A stretch of 64,000 nucleotides of DNA from Flavobacterium sp. WC2421 (GCF_040822115.1 NZ_CP162004.1:3767001-3831000), one strand, 5' to 3'. Shown: positions 9,723 to 19,899, counted from the stretch's first letter. Translations and numbers: made by a program. Notes: generated by a model not told the origin, from the letters alone.

Positions 9723-11477
9723 TTAAAAATCAAATTTATAATTAGCTCCAACTACGATTTGAAAACCTTGAACAGGGTAATTCAACCATTTTTGATACGA
9801 CTGATTCGTAATATTATTAGCTCTTATAAACCCAGTTAATTGCTCATTGTATTTATAACCTACATGTGCATTAACATCAAAATAACTATCTAAAGTTATT
9901 GGAGTAGAATCCACCGTGAAATTAGTATTGAATTTCATGTCCTTACGTTCCCCAACATAGAAAACAGTAGCACCTGCAAACCATTGTGGTGTAATATTAA
10001 AATCAATATTTGAATTTAATTTCAGTTCTGGCAAATTCCATGCTTCTTGCTGAAAATCATTCGTATAACTATTATACGTTCCGCTGATACCAAAAGTAAC
10101 ATTTTCTGAAAAATTAGCTTTTAAATCACCCGTAAAACTCAATGTTCTCATGTCATCATAAACCACCTGCATTGAATTCCCAAAAGCATAATTTTCATTG
10201 GAAGCATTTTCATTGTAATCATTGCTTCTAAACAACGCTTTATTTCTTTCGTTCACATATGACCCTTTAATGTTATAACTCACATTATTTGTAATTTTCC
10301 CTTTTAAACCAGCAAAAATATCATATTGTTTGTCTGTAGGCGCAATATTTAAAGTAGGAGATAAAAATGAGTTTTGATTCACAAAATCCATATAAGAATT
10401 TTGCTCCAAATTCCCTTCGGCTCCTGCATAAAAAATCATTAAGTCTCCAACCACTTTATAAGAAGCGTTGATTTGAGGATAGACAAAAAACTTATTATTA
10501 CTATGCTCATTATCTAAACTATAAAATAAAGAAGCACCCAGATTCAAAGTCCAATCGTTATCTTGCATTACAAAAGTAGGTGAAATACCAAAGTTAGTGA
10601 AACCGTATTTTATAACTTGGGTATTGGTGTTTTGGTAATTTTTATCAAAACTTCCACCCACGTAATCCACAATTATATTTGTTTTTATCGCTTCGTCCAT
10701 TATATTGAACTTCAACGAAGGTTTAACATAAAAACGATTTTCAGTAGAACCAAAAGTATCTGTAAAATGATTGAATTTCAAACTTGCATTGTCTAGAATT
10801 CCCTCATTAAAATCAATTTTTGAACCTAACGAAAAAGTATTGTAAACATGTTGTGGATTTATACCATTAATTAACATTGCTCTATCTGAAGAAGAAAGTG
10901 TACTACCAAACTCTGTTGGCAATCCATACCAATTATAAATTTGGTTTTGGTATCCTAAATCAACATTCCATGACATATCACTATAATTAGCACCATAAGT
11001 CAAATCAATTGCAGAATCATAATAACGGTCATCTAATTCCACTCCACTAATTCCACCTTGTGATGAAAGATGACGAAACATTCCCCCTACATAATCATTG
11101 CTCCCTAATTCTTGATTAACAAACAACTCGGCATTGAGCGTTCTATAACTCCCAAATCCTAATGTCGCATAATTATTATACAAATGGGCTTGCTTTGTTT
11201 TGTCAACGCCTTCTGCTTTTCCTTTTGAAGGAGTAAATGTAGAAGCTACAGGGAAAGAAAAAATAGAGTACTTAATTGTTTCTTTTTTAGCATTACCTTC
11301 ATCATCCAGCACTGGAGTTTCTTGTACTTTGAAAGCATCCGAAATAGTTGGGGTATATGGCTTCACTACATTTACTACTTCAGATCCTATGTTGTCCTCT
11401 TTTTTTTGAGCAAACGAAAACTGAAAAACTACTAAAAGTAGTACAATTGTAATTTTATTTTGGAAATTCAATTTCAT
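9723..11477 (-). CDS. Outer-membrane beta-barrel protein, TonB-receptor-like without plug
   Basis: The 584-aa protein has a signal peptide (MKLNFQNKITIVLLLVVFQFSFAQ) and then a long run of alternating hydrophobic and polar strands rich in aromatic residues. It ends in a terminal phenylalanine (VGANYKFDF), as outer-membrane barrels do. The final segment (LTGFIRANNITNQSYQKW) resembles the last strands of TonB-dependent receptors, but no plug domain or obvious TonB box is seen. It may be a porin-like or structural barrel. It is the last gene of a minus-strand group with the PhzF-like gene and the TPR gene, with gaps of 94 and 56 bp. Cargo is unknown. Confidence 0.75.
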   Translation of the reverse strand: MKLNFQNKITIVLLLVVFQFSFAQKKEDNIGSEVVNVVKPYTPTISDAFKVQETPVLDDEGNAKKETIKYSIFSFPVASTFTPSKGKAEGVDKTKQAHLYNNYATLGFGSYRTLNAELFVNQELGSNDYVGGMFRHLSSQGGISGVELDDRYYDSAIDLTYGANYSDMSWNVDLGYQNQIYNWYGLPTEFGSTLSSSDRAMLINGINPQHVYNTFSLGSKIDFNEGILDNASLKFNHFTDTFGSTENRFYVKPSLKFNIMDEAIKTNIIVDYVGGSFDKNYQNTNTQVIKYGFTNFGISPTFVMQDNDWTLNLGASLFYSLDNEHSNNKFFVYPQINASYKVVGDLMIFYAGAEGNLEQNSYMDFVNQNSFLSPTLNIAPTDKQYDIFAGLKGKITNNVSYNIKGSYVNERNKALFRSNDYNENASNENYAFGNSMQVVYDDMRTLSFTGDLKANFSENVTFGISGTYNSYTNDFQQEAWNLPELKLNSNIDFNITPQWFAGATVFYVGERKDMKFNTNFTVDSTPITLDSYFDVNAHVGYKYNEQLTGFIRANNITNQSYQKWLNYPVQGFQIVVGANYKFDF

Positions 11478-11571
11478 ATTTTTTTGTTTTATTATAAAAA
11501 AGGCGATTAAAAGTTATTTACCCTCTCCTGCATTTTATACATTATCTTTTTTTACTACTATTTTTATTTTT

Positions 11572-12438
11572 TTAATCTACTTCCCATTCACCTTGTGCTA
11601 CAAACTGAGTTTCTCCACCGATATTAATGTCAAAAAGAGGCTCTTCTCGTTTTCCTTCAAAATATATTTGAGAACTTCTATTGATATATTCTCCCTGGTT
11701 ATTCACCATATTTATTTCATCTGCATGGTATTTCAATAAAAAAGCTTGCAAACAAGTACTAGCACTTCCTGTCGCTGCATCTTCTATAAGCTGGTTATTT
11801 TCAATACACAACATTCTACTGGTTAGCACTTCATTTTCTAAACTAAAAAAATACAAAGCCCTATGTTCCGTTTTACATTTTGCTTTAAGCCACTCGGCTG
11901 TTTTATCTTTATCCAATTCAACTGCTTTTAATGTCTCTCTATTTTTTAGAGGCACCATGACAAAAGCACTTCCAGTAGTTACTTCTTGAATTTCAAAACG
12001 AGTATCAAAATCAGTTACACTTAAATTACTAAATGAAGCAAAATCTTCCTTCATTAAAACATCTAGAAAATCAGGCTGTGCGGCTTTCAACCAAACTAAA
12101 TCCGGAGTTTGCCTAACCGGAATTTCTCCTATTGGAACATTTAATTTAATCCCCTTAGGATGGTGTTTGAATACTTTATTCATCAAAACCCATGAAGTTC
12201 CTATTATTGGATGCCCAGCAAATTGCATTTCATGCGCTGGAGTAAAAATTCTAATTGTTGCTTTATTATTCTCAGGTGCTATAGCAGTTACAAATGTACT
12301 TTCGGCAAAATTAATTTCGCGTGCCACTTGCTGCATTTGATCAGTCGTTAAATCAGTCGCATTTAAAAAAACTGCCAGTTGATTTCCCGCATATTTTTTT
12401 TTGGTAAATACATCTACAATATAAAAAGGAATCGTCAT
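11572..12438 (-). CDS. PhzF-family isomerase-like protein
   Basis: The 288-aa protein belongs to the PhzF/diaminopimelate-epimerase fold family. It has the N-terminal FYIVDVFTKKKYAGNQLAVFL, the FAESTFV segment with the usual catalytic Glu, the FAGHPIIGTSWVL motif and the EDAATGSA motif near the C-terminus. PhzF itself isomerises a phenazine precursor, but no other phenazine genes are here, so a different small-molecule isomerase role is likely. It lies between the TPR protein and the barrel protein on the same strand; the reason for that grouping is not visible. Confidence 0.85.
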   Translation of the reverse strand: MTIPFYIVDVFTKKKYAGNQLAVFLNATDLTTDQMQQVAREINFAESTFVTAIAPENNKATIRIFTPAHEMQFAGHPIIGTSWVLMNKVFKHHPKGIKLNVPIGEIPVRQTPDLVWLKAAQPDFLDVLMKEDFASFSNLSVTDFDTRFEIQEVTTGSAFVMVPLKNRETLKAVELDKDKTAEWLKAKCKTEHRALYFFSLENEVLTSRMLCIENNQLIEDAATGSASTCLQAFLLKYHADEINMVNNQGEYINRSSQIYFEGKREEPLFDINIGGETQFVAQGEWEVD

Positions 12439-12494
12439 TTTTTAATAATTTTAAATTCACAACAACGGCATCATCACAGTTGTTTTAAATATTC

Positions 12495-15400
12495 CTAATT
12501 GGTTATTGATGAATTTGTTTTAGACTCTTCGGCTTTAATTCTATCTAATTCATTTTGCGCCTCAGCAACTACATCTGAAAAATCAGTGAAATTTTTAATC
12601 ACATTTTCTAAAATATAAGTCGCTTGAAAACTATCTTTTAGTCCATAAAAGTTTTTCGCCATTAGAATCAATCCTTTCGATCCATAAAATCTATAACTAG
12701 AATAGTTTTTTGCTAATTTTTGAATCGTCACATTTGAAGCTTCATATTTTGAATCTTTATTTTTAAAATAGGCATCATAATATAATGCTTCAGCGGCTAG
12801 TTCTCCTTTAGCAATGGTCAGCACTTTTGCATATCCCGCTCTCGCTTTAGCTTCATCACCTGTTTGCATTGCTGAACGAGCAATAATAATTTGCGCATCC
12901 GAACGAACATTATCATCTGTTTTAGGATTATTTAATACTTTATCCGCATAAATAACAGAATTTCCATAGTCCTTTTTATCGTAATAACACTTCATCAAAT
13001 TTGATTGAGCAAATACTTTGTTTTGAGGAAAATCCGATTCGTTTTCTAAACGAACTAAAACTGGAATTGCTTTATCTTTTTGATTGTTATCCAATAACAC
13101 TTGGGATAATCTTGCCAAAGACTGTTCCGTAAATTCACTTCTAGGTTCACTAATTACATATTGATAATTAGCCACTGACTTGTCTTTTTGTCCTTCAGAG
13201 AAATAGGCTTGCGCCAAATAAAAATTAGCTTGAAGTGAATGAATTCCTCTTGGAAAACTAGAAATATAAGCACTAAATCCAGAAATGGCCTGCTTATTAT
13301 TATTTTGCTCAAATTGTTTCAAAGCTGACTCATACGAGTCATTATCCAAATCCGCATCAGTAACCGCCACAAAGTCTAAGGTTCTCACCCAAGTAGCATA
13401 CTCATTAACTCTTCCACCATCAACATATATCAATCTAGCAGTAGAAACGGCTTCAAGAGCTTCGGGAGTTTTAGGAAAATCAGCCGTTACTTTTTTAAAT
13501 TTTGTTAAAGCTAGTTCACTTTTATCCGAATTATAGTAAATCAGTCCTTGACGCAATATTGATTTGGCAGTATAGCTTCCGTTTTTGTACTCCCCAATTA
13601 ATCGATCAAATGTTTTTAAAGCCAAATCTTGTTTGTTTGCCGCTACATAAGTATTAGCCAATTCATACATGGCATCATCACGGTAACTTGATTTTGGATA
13701 CATTTGTAAGAACGAATTTAATTCTTCAATTTTCGTGTCATTTTTGGATACAAAACCATAACAAATTGCTTTTTGATAATAAGCATAATCTGCATCAACA
13801 CCTTTTAATTCAATTACTTTATTGTACGCTTCCATTGCTGGCCAATATTTAGAACTAACAAATCGGCAATCACCTAAACGCAAATAAGAATCATTCAATC
13901 TCACTTTATCGTCTTTTACTTTATCAATTTGATTTTGAAAATAGGTAGCCGCTTGATCGTACTCTTTCAATTTAAAATAAGTATAAGCAATATTATAATT
14001 GCTGTTTTTATATTCTGATGCCGAAGACGCACGAGGCCCATTTACAAACTGCTTATAACTCAACAAAGCATTATTGTAATCATCTTGAATGTACTCCGTT
14101 TCCGCTTTCCAAAAAGTAGCTCTGGCCGTAAAATCTGCATCAATTTGACCGTCTATTGATTTCTTAAACATCTTGGCCGCTTCTTGATAATTTCTGTCTG
14201 CATAAAGCTCTAAACCTCTATAGAAAGTCACTTTTTGATACGCCAATTTATTTTCTGGCCCTCTATTTTTTTCTAATAAAACCAAGGCTTCTTTGTAGTT
14301 TTTAGAAGAAATATAAGAATCGATTAACAGTTTTTCGACTACTGGACGACTTGCATTGTTTGGGTATTTTTTTATAAAATCCAGTAAAACCTGAGGAACA
14401 GTTTGATATGAATTCCCTATTTCATAACTCAATTTCGCATAATTCAAACTAGCGTCTTCTTGGATAGAAGCATCAAATGTCATTTCGGAAGCATTTTTAA
14501 ACGCATTCAACGCTTGTTGTTTTTGATCTAAATTTAAATAGCTTTGCCCTAAATGGTAGTAGGCATTTTGCGCTACAAAATCTTTACCATTTATGATTTT
14601 ATTGAATTGAGAAATCGCATTTTCAAAATCATTTTGCTTGTAATACGCGTATCCCAATTGGTAAAAATCAGTATTGTTCCATCTTCCTTTTTTACCTTTA
14701 TAATCCGCTAAATAAGGGATTGCTTTATCATATTGTTTTAAATTAAAATAACTTTCTCCAATGATTTTATTTAATTCAGACTTTTCCAATGCGTTCGACT
14801 TTGACATTGCCTTTTGTCCTAAATCAATTGCTTTTTGAAAATTTCCTAATTTAAAATTCATATCGGCCTGATAGTACGACAGTTTTTCTTTGTACTTTTC
14901 TTCGCCTGAAACCGCATCAAAATATTTGGTCGCCTCTTTATAATCATCTCCTTCATAGGCTATAAAACCCAAGTAGTATTTAGCTTGAGAACCATATTCA
15001 GCTGAATTTACCACTTTATTAAAATAAGTGGTAGCCTCTTTTTTATTTTTAGAATTAAAAAAAGCATACCCTTTTTGGAAATTAAATTTATCGCGCTCTT
15101 TATATGTTAATTGGCTCTCATCTACTTTTTCAAACCATTTTAGGGCTTGAGGATAATTTCCTTGTTCAAAATAATAATGCGCTACTTCTATAAAAGCTTG
15201 ATTGCTCTTAGCACTTGTTGGATAGTCTTCAACAAATTTCTCCATCAAAACATCCGCATTCGCTTGATTCAAACGAATAGCACAAGATGCATCATAATAA
15301 GAACAATCTGATTTGATTTCTTCATTTGTAGTTTCCAAGTTTACTTTTTCAAAAATAATTTGGGCTGAAGCAAATTGATTGTCATTAAATAAGGAAATTG

Positions 15401-15509
15401 CCTTATTAAAATCTTTTAATTCATGGGTATATATTATTGATTTTTGAGCAGAAACAGTAAAAGTGCCAACAAAAATCATTAAAAGAAAAAGCCAAGAGAG
15501 TTTACGCAT
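12495..15509 (-). CDS. Large periplasmic TPR-repeat protein
   Basis: The 1004-aa protein has a cleavable signal peptide (MRKLSWLFLLMIFVGTFTVSAQ) and is almost wholly built of tetratricopeptide repeats. Many helical pairs carry the usual pattern, for example YPQALKWFEKV, YDKAIPYLADY, FENAISQFNKI and YDQAATYFQNQ. There is no lipobox, which separates it from the lipoprotein SprE of the type IX secretion system. TPR arrays are protein-binding scaffolds, so it may hold together an envelope complex. It is followed by the PhzF-like and barrel genes, and its start is divergent from ftsE. Confidence 0.85.
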   Translation of the reverse strand: MRKLSWLFLLMIFVGTFTVSAQKSIIYTHELKDFNKAISLFNDNQFASAQIIFEKVNLETTNEEIKSDCSYYDASCAIRLNQANADVLMEKFVEDYPTSAKSNQAFIEVAHYYFEQGNYPQALKWFEKVDESQLTYKERDKFNFQKGYAFFNSKNKKEATTYFNKVVNSAEYGSQAKYYLGFIAYEGDDYKEATKYFDAVSGEEKYKEKLSYYQADMNFKLGNFQKAIDLGQKAMSKSNALEKSELNKIIGESYFNLKQYDKAIPYLADYKGKKGRWNNTDFYQLGYAYYKQNDFENAISQFNKIINGKDFVAQNAYYHLGQSYLNLDQKQQALNAFKNASEMTFDASIQEDASLNYAKLSYEIGNSYQTVPQVLLDFIKKYPNNASRPVVEKLLIDSYISSKNYKEALVLLEKNRGPENKLAYQKVTFYRGLELYADRNYQEAAKMFKKSIDGQIDADFTARATFWKAETEYIQDDYNNALLSYKQFVNGPRASSASEYKNSNYNIAYTYFKLKEYDQAATYFQNQIDKVKDDKVRLNDSYLRLGDCRFVSSKYWPAMEAYNKVIELKGVDADYAYYQKAICYGFVSKNDTKIEELNSFLQMYPKSSYRDDAMYELANTYVAANKQDLALKTFDRLIGEYKNGSYTAKSILRQGLIYYNSDKSELALTKFKKVTADFPKTPEALEAVSTARLIYVDGGRVNEYATWVRTLDFVAVTDADLDNDSYESALKQFEQNNNKQAISGFSAYISSFPRGIHSLQANFYLAQAYFSEGQKDKSVANYQYVISEPRSEFTEQSLARLSQVLLDNNQKDKAIPVLVRLENESDFPQNKVFAQSNLMKCYYDKKDYGNSVIYADKVLNNPKTDDNVRSDAQIIIARSAMQTGDEAKARAGYAKVLTIAKGELAAEALYYDAYFKNKDSKYEASNVTIQKLAKNYSSYRFYGSKGLILMAKNFYGLKDSFQATYILENVIKNFTDFSDVVAEAQNELDRIKAEESKTNSSITN

Positions 15510-15618
15510 TTTGTTTGTTTTTTTTGATATTCAAAAGTATTATAACTAACGGGTATAACGAATTGTTATTCCCTTTTATTATGAACAAATGTTTTAACAA
15601 AAAATAAAAAAAATTAGA

Positions 15619-15646
15619 ATTGATAATTGATAATTGACAATTGATA
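15619..15646. repeat. Heptanucleotide tandem repeat (ATTGATA x4)
   Basis: Four consecutive 7-base units (ATTGATA, ATTGATA, ATTGACA, ATTGATA) lie in the divergent region between the TPR gene and ftsE. The repeat includes the alternative upstream ATG of ftsE, which argues for the later start. Confidence 0.8.
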
Positions 15647-15678
15647 ATTACTTTTACCCAATAAACAATTTTTCAATT

Positions 15679-16362
15679 ATGTCTCAAACTGTACTGTCTT
15701 TAAAAAACGTAACCATTTATCAAGAAGATAAAGTAATTTTATCTAATGTAAACTTGGAAGTAAACCATGGTGAATTTTTATACATCATCGGAAAAACAGG
15801 ATCAGGTAAGAGTAGCTTAATGAAAACACTTTATGCTGATATGCCTTTGACTGAAGGCGAAGGACATATAGTCGATTTTGATCTAGTTACTTTAAAAGAA
15901 GATGACATTCCTTTTTTAAGAAGAAAAATTGGTATCGTATTTCAAGATTTCAAATTATTGCCCGATCGCTCAATCAAAGACAACATGTTATTTGTCCTTA
16001 AAGCGACAGGATGGGTTGATAAAAATGAAATGGATCGTAAAATTGACGAGGTTTTAGACAAAGTAGGAATGAAAGCCTACGCAATGAAAATGCCACATCA
16101 AATTTCGGGTGGTGAACAACAACGTGTCGCTATTGCTAGAGCTTTACTTAACGACCCTGAGTTGATCCTTGCAGATGAACCTACTGGTAACCTTGACCCA
16201 CAAACAAGTGCTGAAGTTCTAGAAGTTTTAAGAAGCATTAATGCTAATGGAAAAACGATTATAATGGCAACGCATGATTATGCCTTATTAATGAAATTTC
16301 CATCGAAAACATTGAAATGTGAAGACACTAAAATCTTTGAAGTAGTTCAAAGAACAGTGTAA
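15679..16362 (+). CDS. ftsE: Cell-division ATP-binding protein FtsE
   Basis: This is an ABC ATPase of 227 aa with Walker A GKTGSGKS (38-45), the signature ISGGEQQRV (about 137-145), Walker [14 protein letters not shown] (about 158-170) and the H-loop ATHDY. Short length and the sequence pattern fit FtsE, which works with the membrane protein FtsX to control peptidoglycan hydrolases at the septum. No ftsX is adjacent here. The start at 15679 ([11 protein letters not shown]) is preferred over an in-frame ATG 45 bp upstream because that one lies in the 7-base repeat. The stop overlaps the next start by one base (TAATG), so the following glycosyltransferase gene is probably translationally coupled. 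Confidence 0.85.
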   Translation: MSQTVLSLKNVTIYQEDKVILSNVNLEVNHGEFLYIIGKTGSGKSSLMKTLYADMPLTEGEGHIVDFDLVTLKEDDIPFLRRKIGIVFQDFKLLPDRSIKDNMLFVLKATGWVDKNEMDRKIDEVLDKVGMKAYAMKMPHQISGGEQQRVAIARALLNDPELILADEPTGNLDPQTSAEVLEVLRSINANGKTIIMATHDYALLMKFPSKTLKCEDTKIFEVVQRTV

Positions 16363-17249
16363 TGCTCTCCATTCTTATTCCAATATACAATTACAATGCC
16401 TATCCTTTAGTTCAGGAATTGCAAAAGCAATGCATGAAATATGAAATTGATTTTGAAATTCTTTGCCAAGATGATGCCTCTCAATCCCCACTAAACCAGT
16501 TTAATGAAAATATAAATTTACTCCCAAATTGTAATTTTATGTCATTAGATAAAAATATTGCCCATCGCGAAAACAGAAATTCGCTAGCTAAAAAATCTAA
16601 ATTCGATAATTTACTTTTCATAGATGGTGATTCCATAATTTTGAATACCAATTATATCCATAATTACGTGGAAAATATTCATGATAGTGATGTAATTTAT
16701 GGTGGCCGATTACATCCTGAAAAATGCCCTTCAAATCTTCAAAAACTAAGATGGAAATACGGTAAATTTATTGAAGATCAACCAACCTTAAATCGAAAAA
16801 AAACTCCCTACAAATCATTACTTTTTAATAACACTTTGATTAAAAAAAAATGTTTTAACAAAGTAAAATTTGACAAAAGCATCATTAAATATGGTCATGA
16901 CGATACTCAACTTTCTTTCCAGTTAGCTTTATTACAAGCCAAAGTTAACCATATTGAAAACCCTGTTGAACACGGTGACATCGATACAAACTTAGTTTAT
17001 TTAAAAAAAACAAAAGAAGCTTTAGAAAATTTAATGCTCCTATATGAGAATCGACAAATTGACGGAAAGTTTGTGAAATTAATTTTTTTATTTGAGTGGC
17101 TGAACAATTTAAAATTAACCTATTTAATATCTCAGTGCTATCTTTTTTTCGAAAAAAGGTTAATCAAAAACTTGAAAGGAAACAATCCTAATTTAGTTGT
17201 TTTTACATTGTTTAGAATTGGTTATTTCTGTACAATTAAAAGAAGCTAA
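16362..17249 (+). CDS. Family 2 glycosyltransferase
   Basis: The 295-aa protein has the GT-A fold N-terminus (LSILIPIYNYNAYP), an early QDDAS acidic motif and the DGDS motif (about 90) that binds nucleotide-sugar and metal. It should transfer a sugar from a nucleotide donor to a glycan or lipid acceptor at the inner membrane; the sugar is unknown. Its start overlaps the ftsE stop by one base. Its stop overlaps by 4 bases the stop of the convergent glycosyltransferase gene at 17246-18343. It marks the left edge of the glycan cluster. Confidence 0.85.
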   Translation: MLSILIPIYNYNAYPLVQELQKQCMKYEIDFEILCQDDASQSPLNQFNENINLLPNCNFMSLDKNIAHRENRNSLAKKSKFDNLLFIDGDSIILNTNYIHNYVENIHDSDVIYGGRLHPEKCPSNLQKLRWKYGKFIEDQPTLNRKKTPYKSLLFNNTLIKKKCFNKVKFDKSIIKYGHDDTQLSFQLALLQAKVNHIENPVEHGDIDTNLVYLKKTKEALENLMLLYENRQIDGKFVKLIFLFEWLNNLKLTYLISQCYLFFEKRLIKNLKGNNPNLVVFTLFRIGYFCTIKRS

Positions 17250-18343
17250 TTATTTTTTATAATATTTTCAAAAAGTGCATTCCATTGTAACATTATAATA
17301 TCCAAATCATAATCGGCAACTGATTCACGGGCTTTTTTACCTAGTTGTCTTCGTAAAACAGCATCTTCAATAAGTACACTAAGTTGTTCTACAAAAAGCT
17401 GCTCCTTTCCTTCCGGTACAAGAATTCCATTTTCTCTATTTGTTATAATTGCTCTTGGTCCTACTGGACAATCATATGCAACACAAGGTAAACCGGACGC
17501 CATTGCTTCAACCAGTACCATAGGAAATCCTTCAAAACGGGAAGTCATTACAAACAGAGAAGCATTATTATATTTTTCTTCAATATTCATTACTGGTTTA
17601 TGGAATCGTACCGTAGCATTAATATTTAATTTTTCAGCGACAGTCTCCAATGGTTTTAAATCATCACCATATATTTCTAGAATCCAATCAGGGTGTTTTA
17701 CTGCTGTTTTTTGCCAAATCAACAGCAATCGATCTAGCCCTTTTTCATACGAATTTCTAGCTACTGTAATTACTTTCTTATTTTCTAATGGATTATCGGC
17801 GGTCACTTTCAACCAAGATGGATTAGGAATAATGGTGTAGTTCAACACATCCCATTCTTGTAAACTCTCATTGGATAAAGCTATAAATCGCTTGTATTTT
17901 TGTGCTCCCAAGTTTTTGAATTTATATTTAAAAAATTGAATTCCTTTAAAAAAAAAGGAAGCCTTCATTTTATTTTCTTGTATGTATTTTGAACCATGAC
18001 ACTCAAACACCAAAGGTATATTTGAATTGAGAAAAAATGGAATTGTAAATGCTTTCAACCCATTATCACAAACAATAATAATATCTGGTTTTATAATTGA
18101 GATTTGGAGTTTTAAACTATTTATATAATCCTTAAAAAACTGAAAAACACTACCTTTTAAAATCATATCGTGGAATACAATTCCAGAATTAAAATTATAA
18201 AAAGGACTCGTATTTCCATCATTTTGGGTAAGAATATGAATGTCATATCCCCATTTCTCAATAAGACTATTTGTTTTTACCGAAAGCACTCGTGCCACGC
18301 CTCCTTCAGTATTACAACTGGGAACGATGTATAGAAGTCTCAT
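17246..18343 (-). CDS. Family 4 glycosyltransferase (1)
   Basis: The 365-aa GT-B protein begins MRLLYIVPSCNTEGGVARV, with the glycine-rich N-terminal loop. The C-terminal donor-binding part has SRFEGFPMVLVEAMASG, where two Glu spaced by seven residues form the retaining-GT4 signature, followed by VGPRAIITNRENGILV. It probably adds a hexose during surface polysaccharide assembly on the cytoplasmic face. Its start overlaps the cupin gene stop by 4 bases, so it is the last gene of a three-gene operon (19851 to 17246). Confidence 0.9.
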   Translation of the reverse strand: MRLLYIVPSCNTEGGVARVLSVKTNSLIEKWGYDIHILTQNDGNTSPFYNFNSGIVFHDMILKGSVFQFFKDYINSLKLQISIIKPDIIIVCDNGLKAFTIPFFLNSNIPLVFECHGSKYIQENKMKASFFFKGIQFFKYKFKNLGAQKYKRFIALSNESLQEWDVLNYTIIPNPSWLKVTADNPLENKKVITVARNSYEKGLDRLLLIWQKTAVKHPDWILEIYGDDLKPLETVAEKLNINATVRFHKPVMNIEEKYNNASLFVMTSRFEGFPMVLVEAMASGLPCVAYDCPVGPRAIITNRENGILVPEGKEQLFVEQLSVLIEDAVLRRQLGKKARESVADYDLDIIMLQWNALFENIIKNN

Positions 18344-18744
18344 TTTTTAGAACTCATAAATGCATCATAATCTCTAATATAATCTTGCTCAATAAATTCA
18401 TCCGAGGCCAAAACCAAACAAACAGCGCCAGAGGAAAAGTTTTCCAATTCTCTCCAAATCCCGTTTGGAATATATAATCCGATATTAGGTTTATTTAATC
18501 CAAATGATTTCTTTTCGAATCCATCATTGAGTACCACCTCAAAACTACCACTCAAAGCGATTAATACTTCCTGTTGCTCTATATGCGAATGTCCTCCTCT
18601 AAAAGCATTACTTGGCACATCAAAAAGATAGTACACCCGCTTGAATTCAAACGGTAAAACATCTTTTTGAATAAACCCTAAATTCCCACGCACATCTTCT
18701 ACGACAGGAATTTTTATTAATTGAATTGCTTCTATTTTTGTCAT
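18340..18744 (-). CDS. FdtA/QdtA-like sugar 3,4-ketoisomerase (cupin)
   Basis: The 134-aa single-domain cupin matches the FdtA/QdtA/WxcM isomerases, which turn dTDP-4-keto-6-deoxyglucose into the 3-keto isomer. Signs are the RGNLGFI start, RVYYLFDVP, the RGGHSHIEQQEVLIAL segment with the conserved histidines and GIWRELENFSSGAVCLVLAS. The product is the substrate of a DegT aminotransferase such as the one at 23027-24133, making a 3-amino-3,6-dideoxyhexose. The rmlA/rmlB genes that make the precursor are not in the window. It sits between two GT4 genes, overlapping one by 4 bp and 3 bp from the other. The exact stereochemistry (galacto or gluco) cannot be read from sequence. Confidence 0.8.
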   Translation of the reverse strand: MTKIEAIQLIKIPVVEDVRGNLGFIQKDVLPFEFKRVYYLFDVPSNAFRGGHSHIEQQEVLIALSGSFEVVLNDGFEKKSFGLNKPNIGLYIPNGIWRELENFSSGAVCLVLASDEFIEQDYIRDYDAFMSSKK

Positions 18745-18747
18745 TTT

Positions 18748-19851
18748 TTAGTTGGTACTTATTTGCATCAAATCTAACCATTGTTGCCCGATATTCTCTA
18801 ATAGAAACGGACTAATACTTTCTATAGTGTTCTGTTTGCAATTTTGATATAAAGAATCATCTGTAACCATTTCATTAATGGCACTAGTCAGTTTTTGCCA
18901 ATTCTGGTTTTCAACCAAAATTCCATTTTTGTGATGATGTATCATTTCTTTTGGACCAGAAGGACAATCAAAAGAAACAACGGGAGTGCCACAAGCCAAT
19001 GATTCTAAGATAACATTTGGCATTCCTTCATTTTTACTGCTCAATACTAGGAATTTTGCTGCTTTCAAATATTTATAAGGATTGTCTTGATACCCTAAAA
19101 AATGAACGAAACCTTCCATTTTTACTTTTTTAACTGCCATTTCCAAATCAGTTCTATCGCCTTCACCCAAAATTAAAAGATGAATTTGTTTTTCAGGCAA
19201 AACAGAATTCCCATAACTTGAAATCAACTGATTAAACTGCTTAATGGGATTTTCAAACTGGCCGATAGCAATAATATAATCAAAGGTTATATCAATCTTT
19301 TCTATACTTTTTTCATTAACCTCAACAATGTTAACGGGATTAGGAATCGTAACAACATTTTTTAAATTATGTTTTTGTTTTATTAGCACTTTCATATCTG
19401 GAACAAGGGCCACATTTGCATAACAATGATTGTACATGAATCGTGTCAACCCTGAAATATTAGGCATATAATGATCAATTAAAAAACTATGAACCGTAAA
19501 TATGGTTTTGGTATTGTAAATCCATCGCGAAATCACAAGCTCTTGAATGACTTTAGTTCTAAACCTAAAATCAATTATAAAATCAAAATCATTGCTATTT
19601 AAATAATTTCGCAATGCCGTTAATCGTTTGAATTTATTGAAAATACCATTAGAACTATTTTTCAACAAACCTAAATTCACCAACTTCCCTGCATACGGGA
19701 AAGAGACTTCATCGATAACCGTAATAATATGCACTTCAATTCCTTTACTTTCGAAAAAAAGAGACAGATTCGCCATCACTTTATCACCTCCGCCACCGCT
19801 CAAACGGTAACCAATTAAAGCAATTTTATATTTTTTGTTAGGCAATATCAT
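18748..19851 (-). CDS. Family 4 glycosyltransferase (2)
   Basis: The 367-aa GT-B protein has the N-terminal glycine-rich loop GYRLSGGGGDKV and the donor-site motif SKNEGMPNVILESLACGTPV with the two spaced Glu residues. FDCPSGPKEMIHHHKNGILV follows. It is related to the other GT4 at 17246 and is the first gene of the three-gene minus-strand operon with the cupin. Its start is divergent from the GT2 gene at 19900, leaving only 48 bp for both promoters. Confidence 0.9.
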   Translation of the reverse strand: MILPNKKYKIALIGYRLSGGGGDKVMANLSLFFESKGIEVHIITVIDEVSFPYAGKLVNLGLLKNSSNGIFNKFKRLTALRNYLNSNDFDFIIDFRFRTKVIQELVISRWIYNTKTIFTVHSFLIDHYMPNISGLTRFMYNHCYANVALVPDMKVLIKQKHNLKNVVTIPNPVNIVEVNEKSIEKIDITFDYIIAIGQFENPIKQFNQLISSYGNSVLPEKQIHLLILGEGDRTDLEMAVKKVKMEGFVHFLGYQDNPYKYLKAAKFLVLSSKNEGMPNVILESLACGTPVVSFDCPSGPKEMIHHHKNGILVENQNWQKLTSAINEMVTDDSLYQNCKQNTIESISPFLLENIGQQWLDLMQISTN

Positions 19852-19899
19852 TATCGATTTCTTATTTTCGTATCAAATATATAACTCTTTTAAAAAGAT

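Noticed and set aside
15619..15678. ATG at 15634 as the ftsE start
   Set aside because: It lies within the ATTGATA repeat and adds 15 residues with no match to FtsE; the ATG at 15679 fits the family start.
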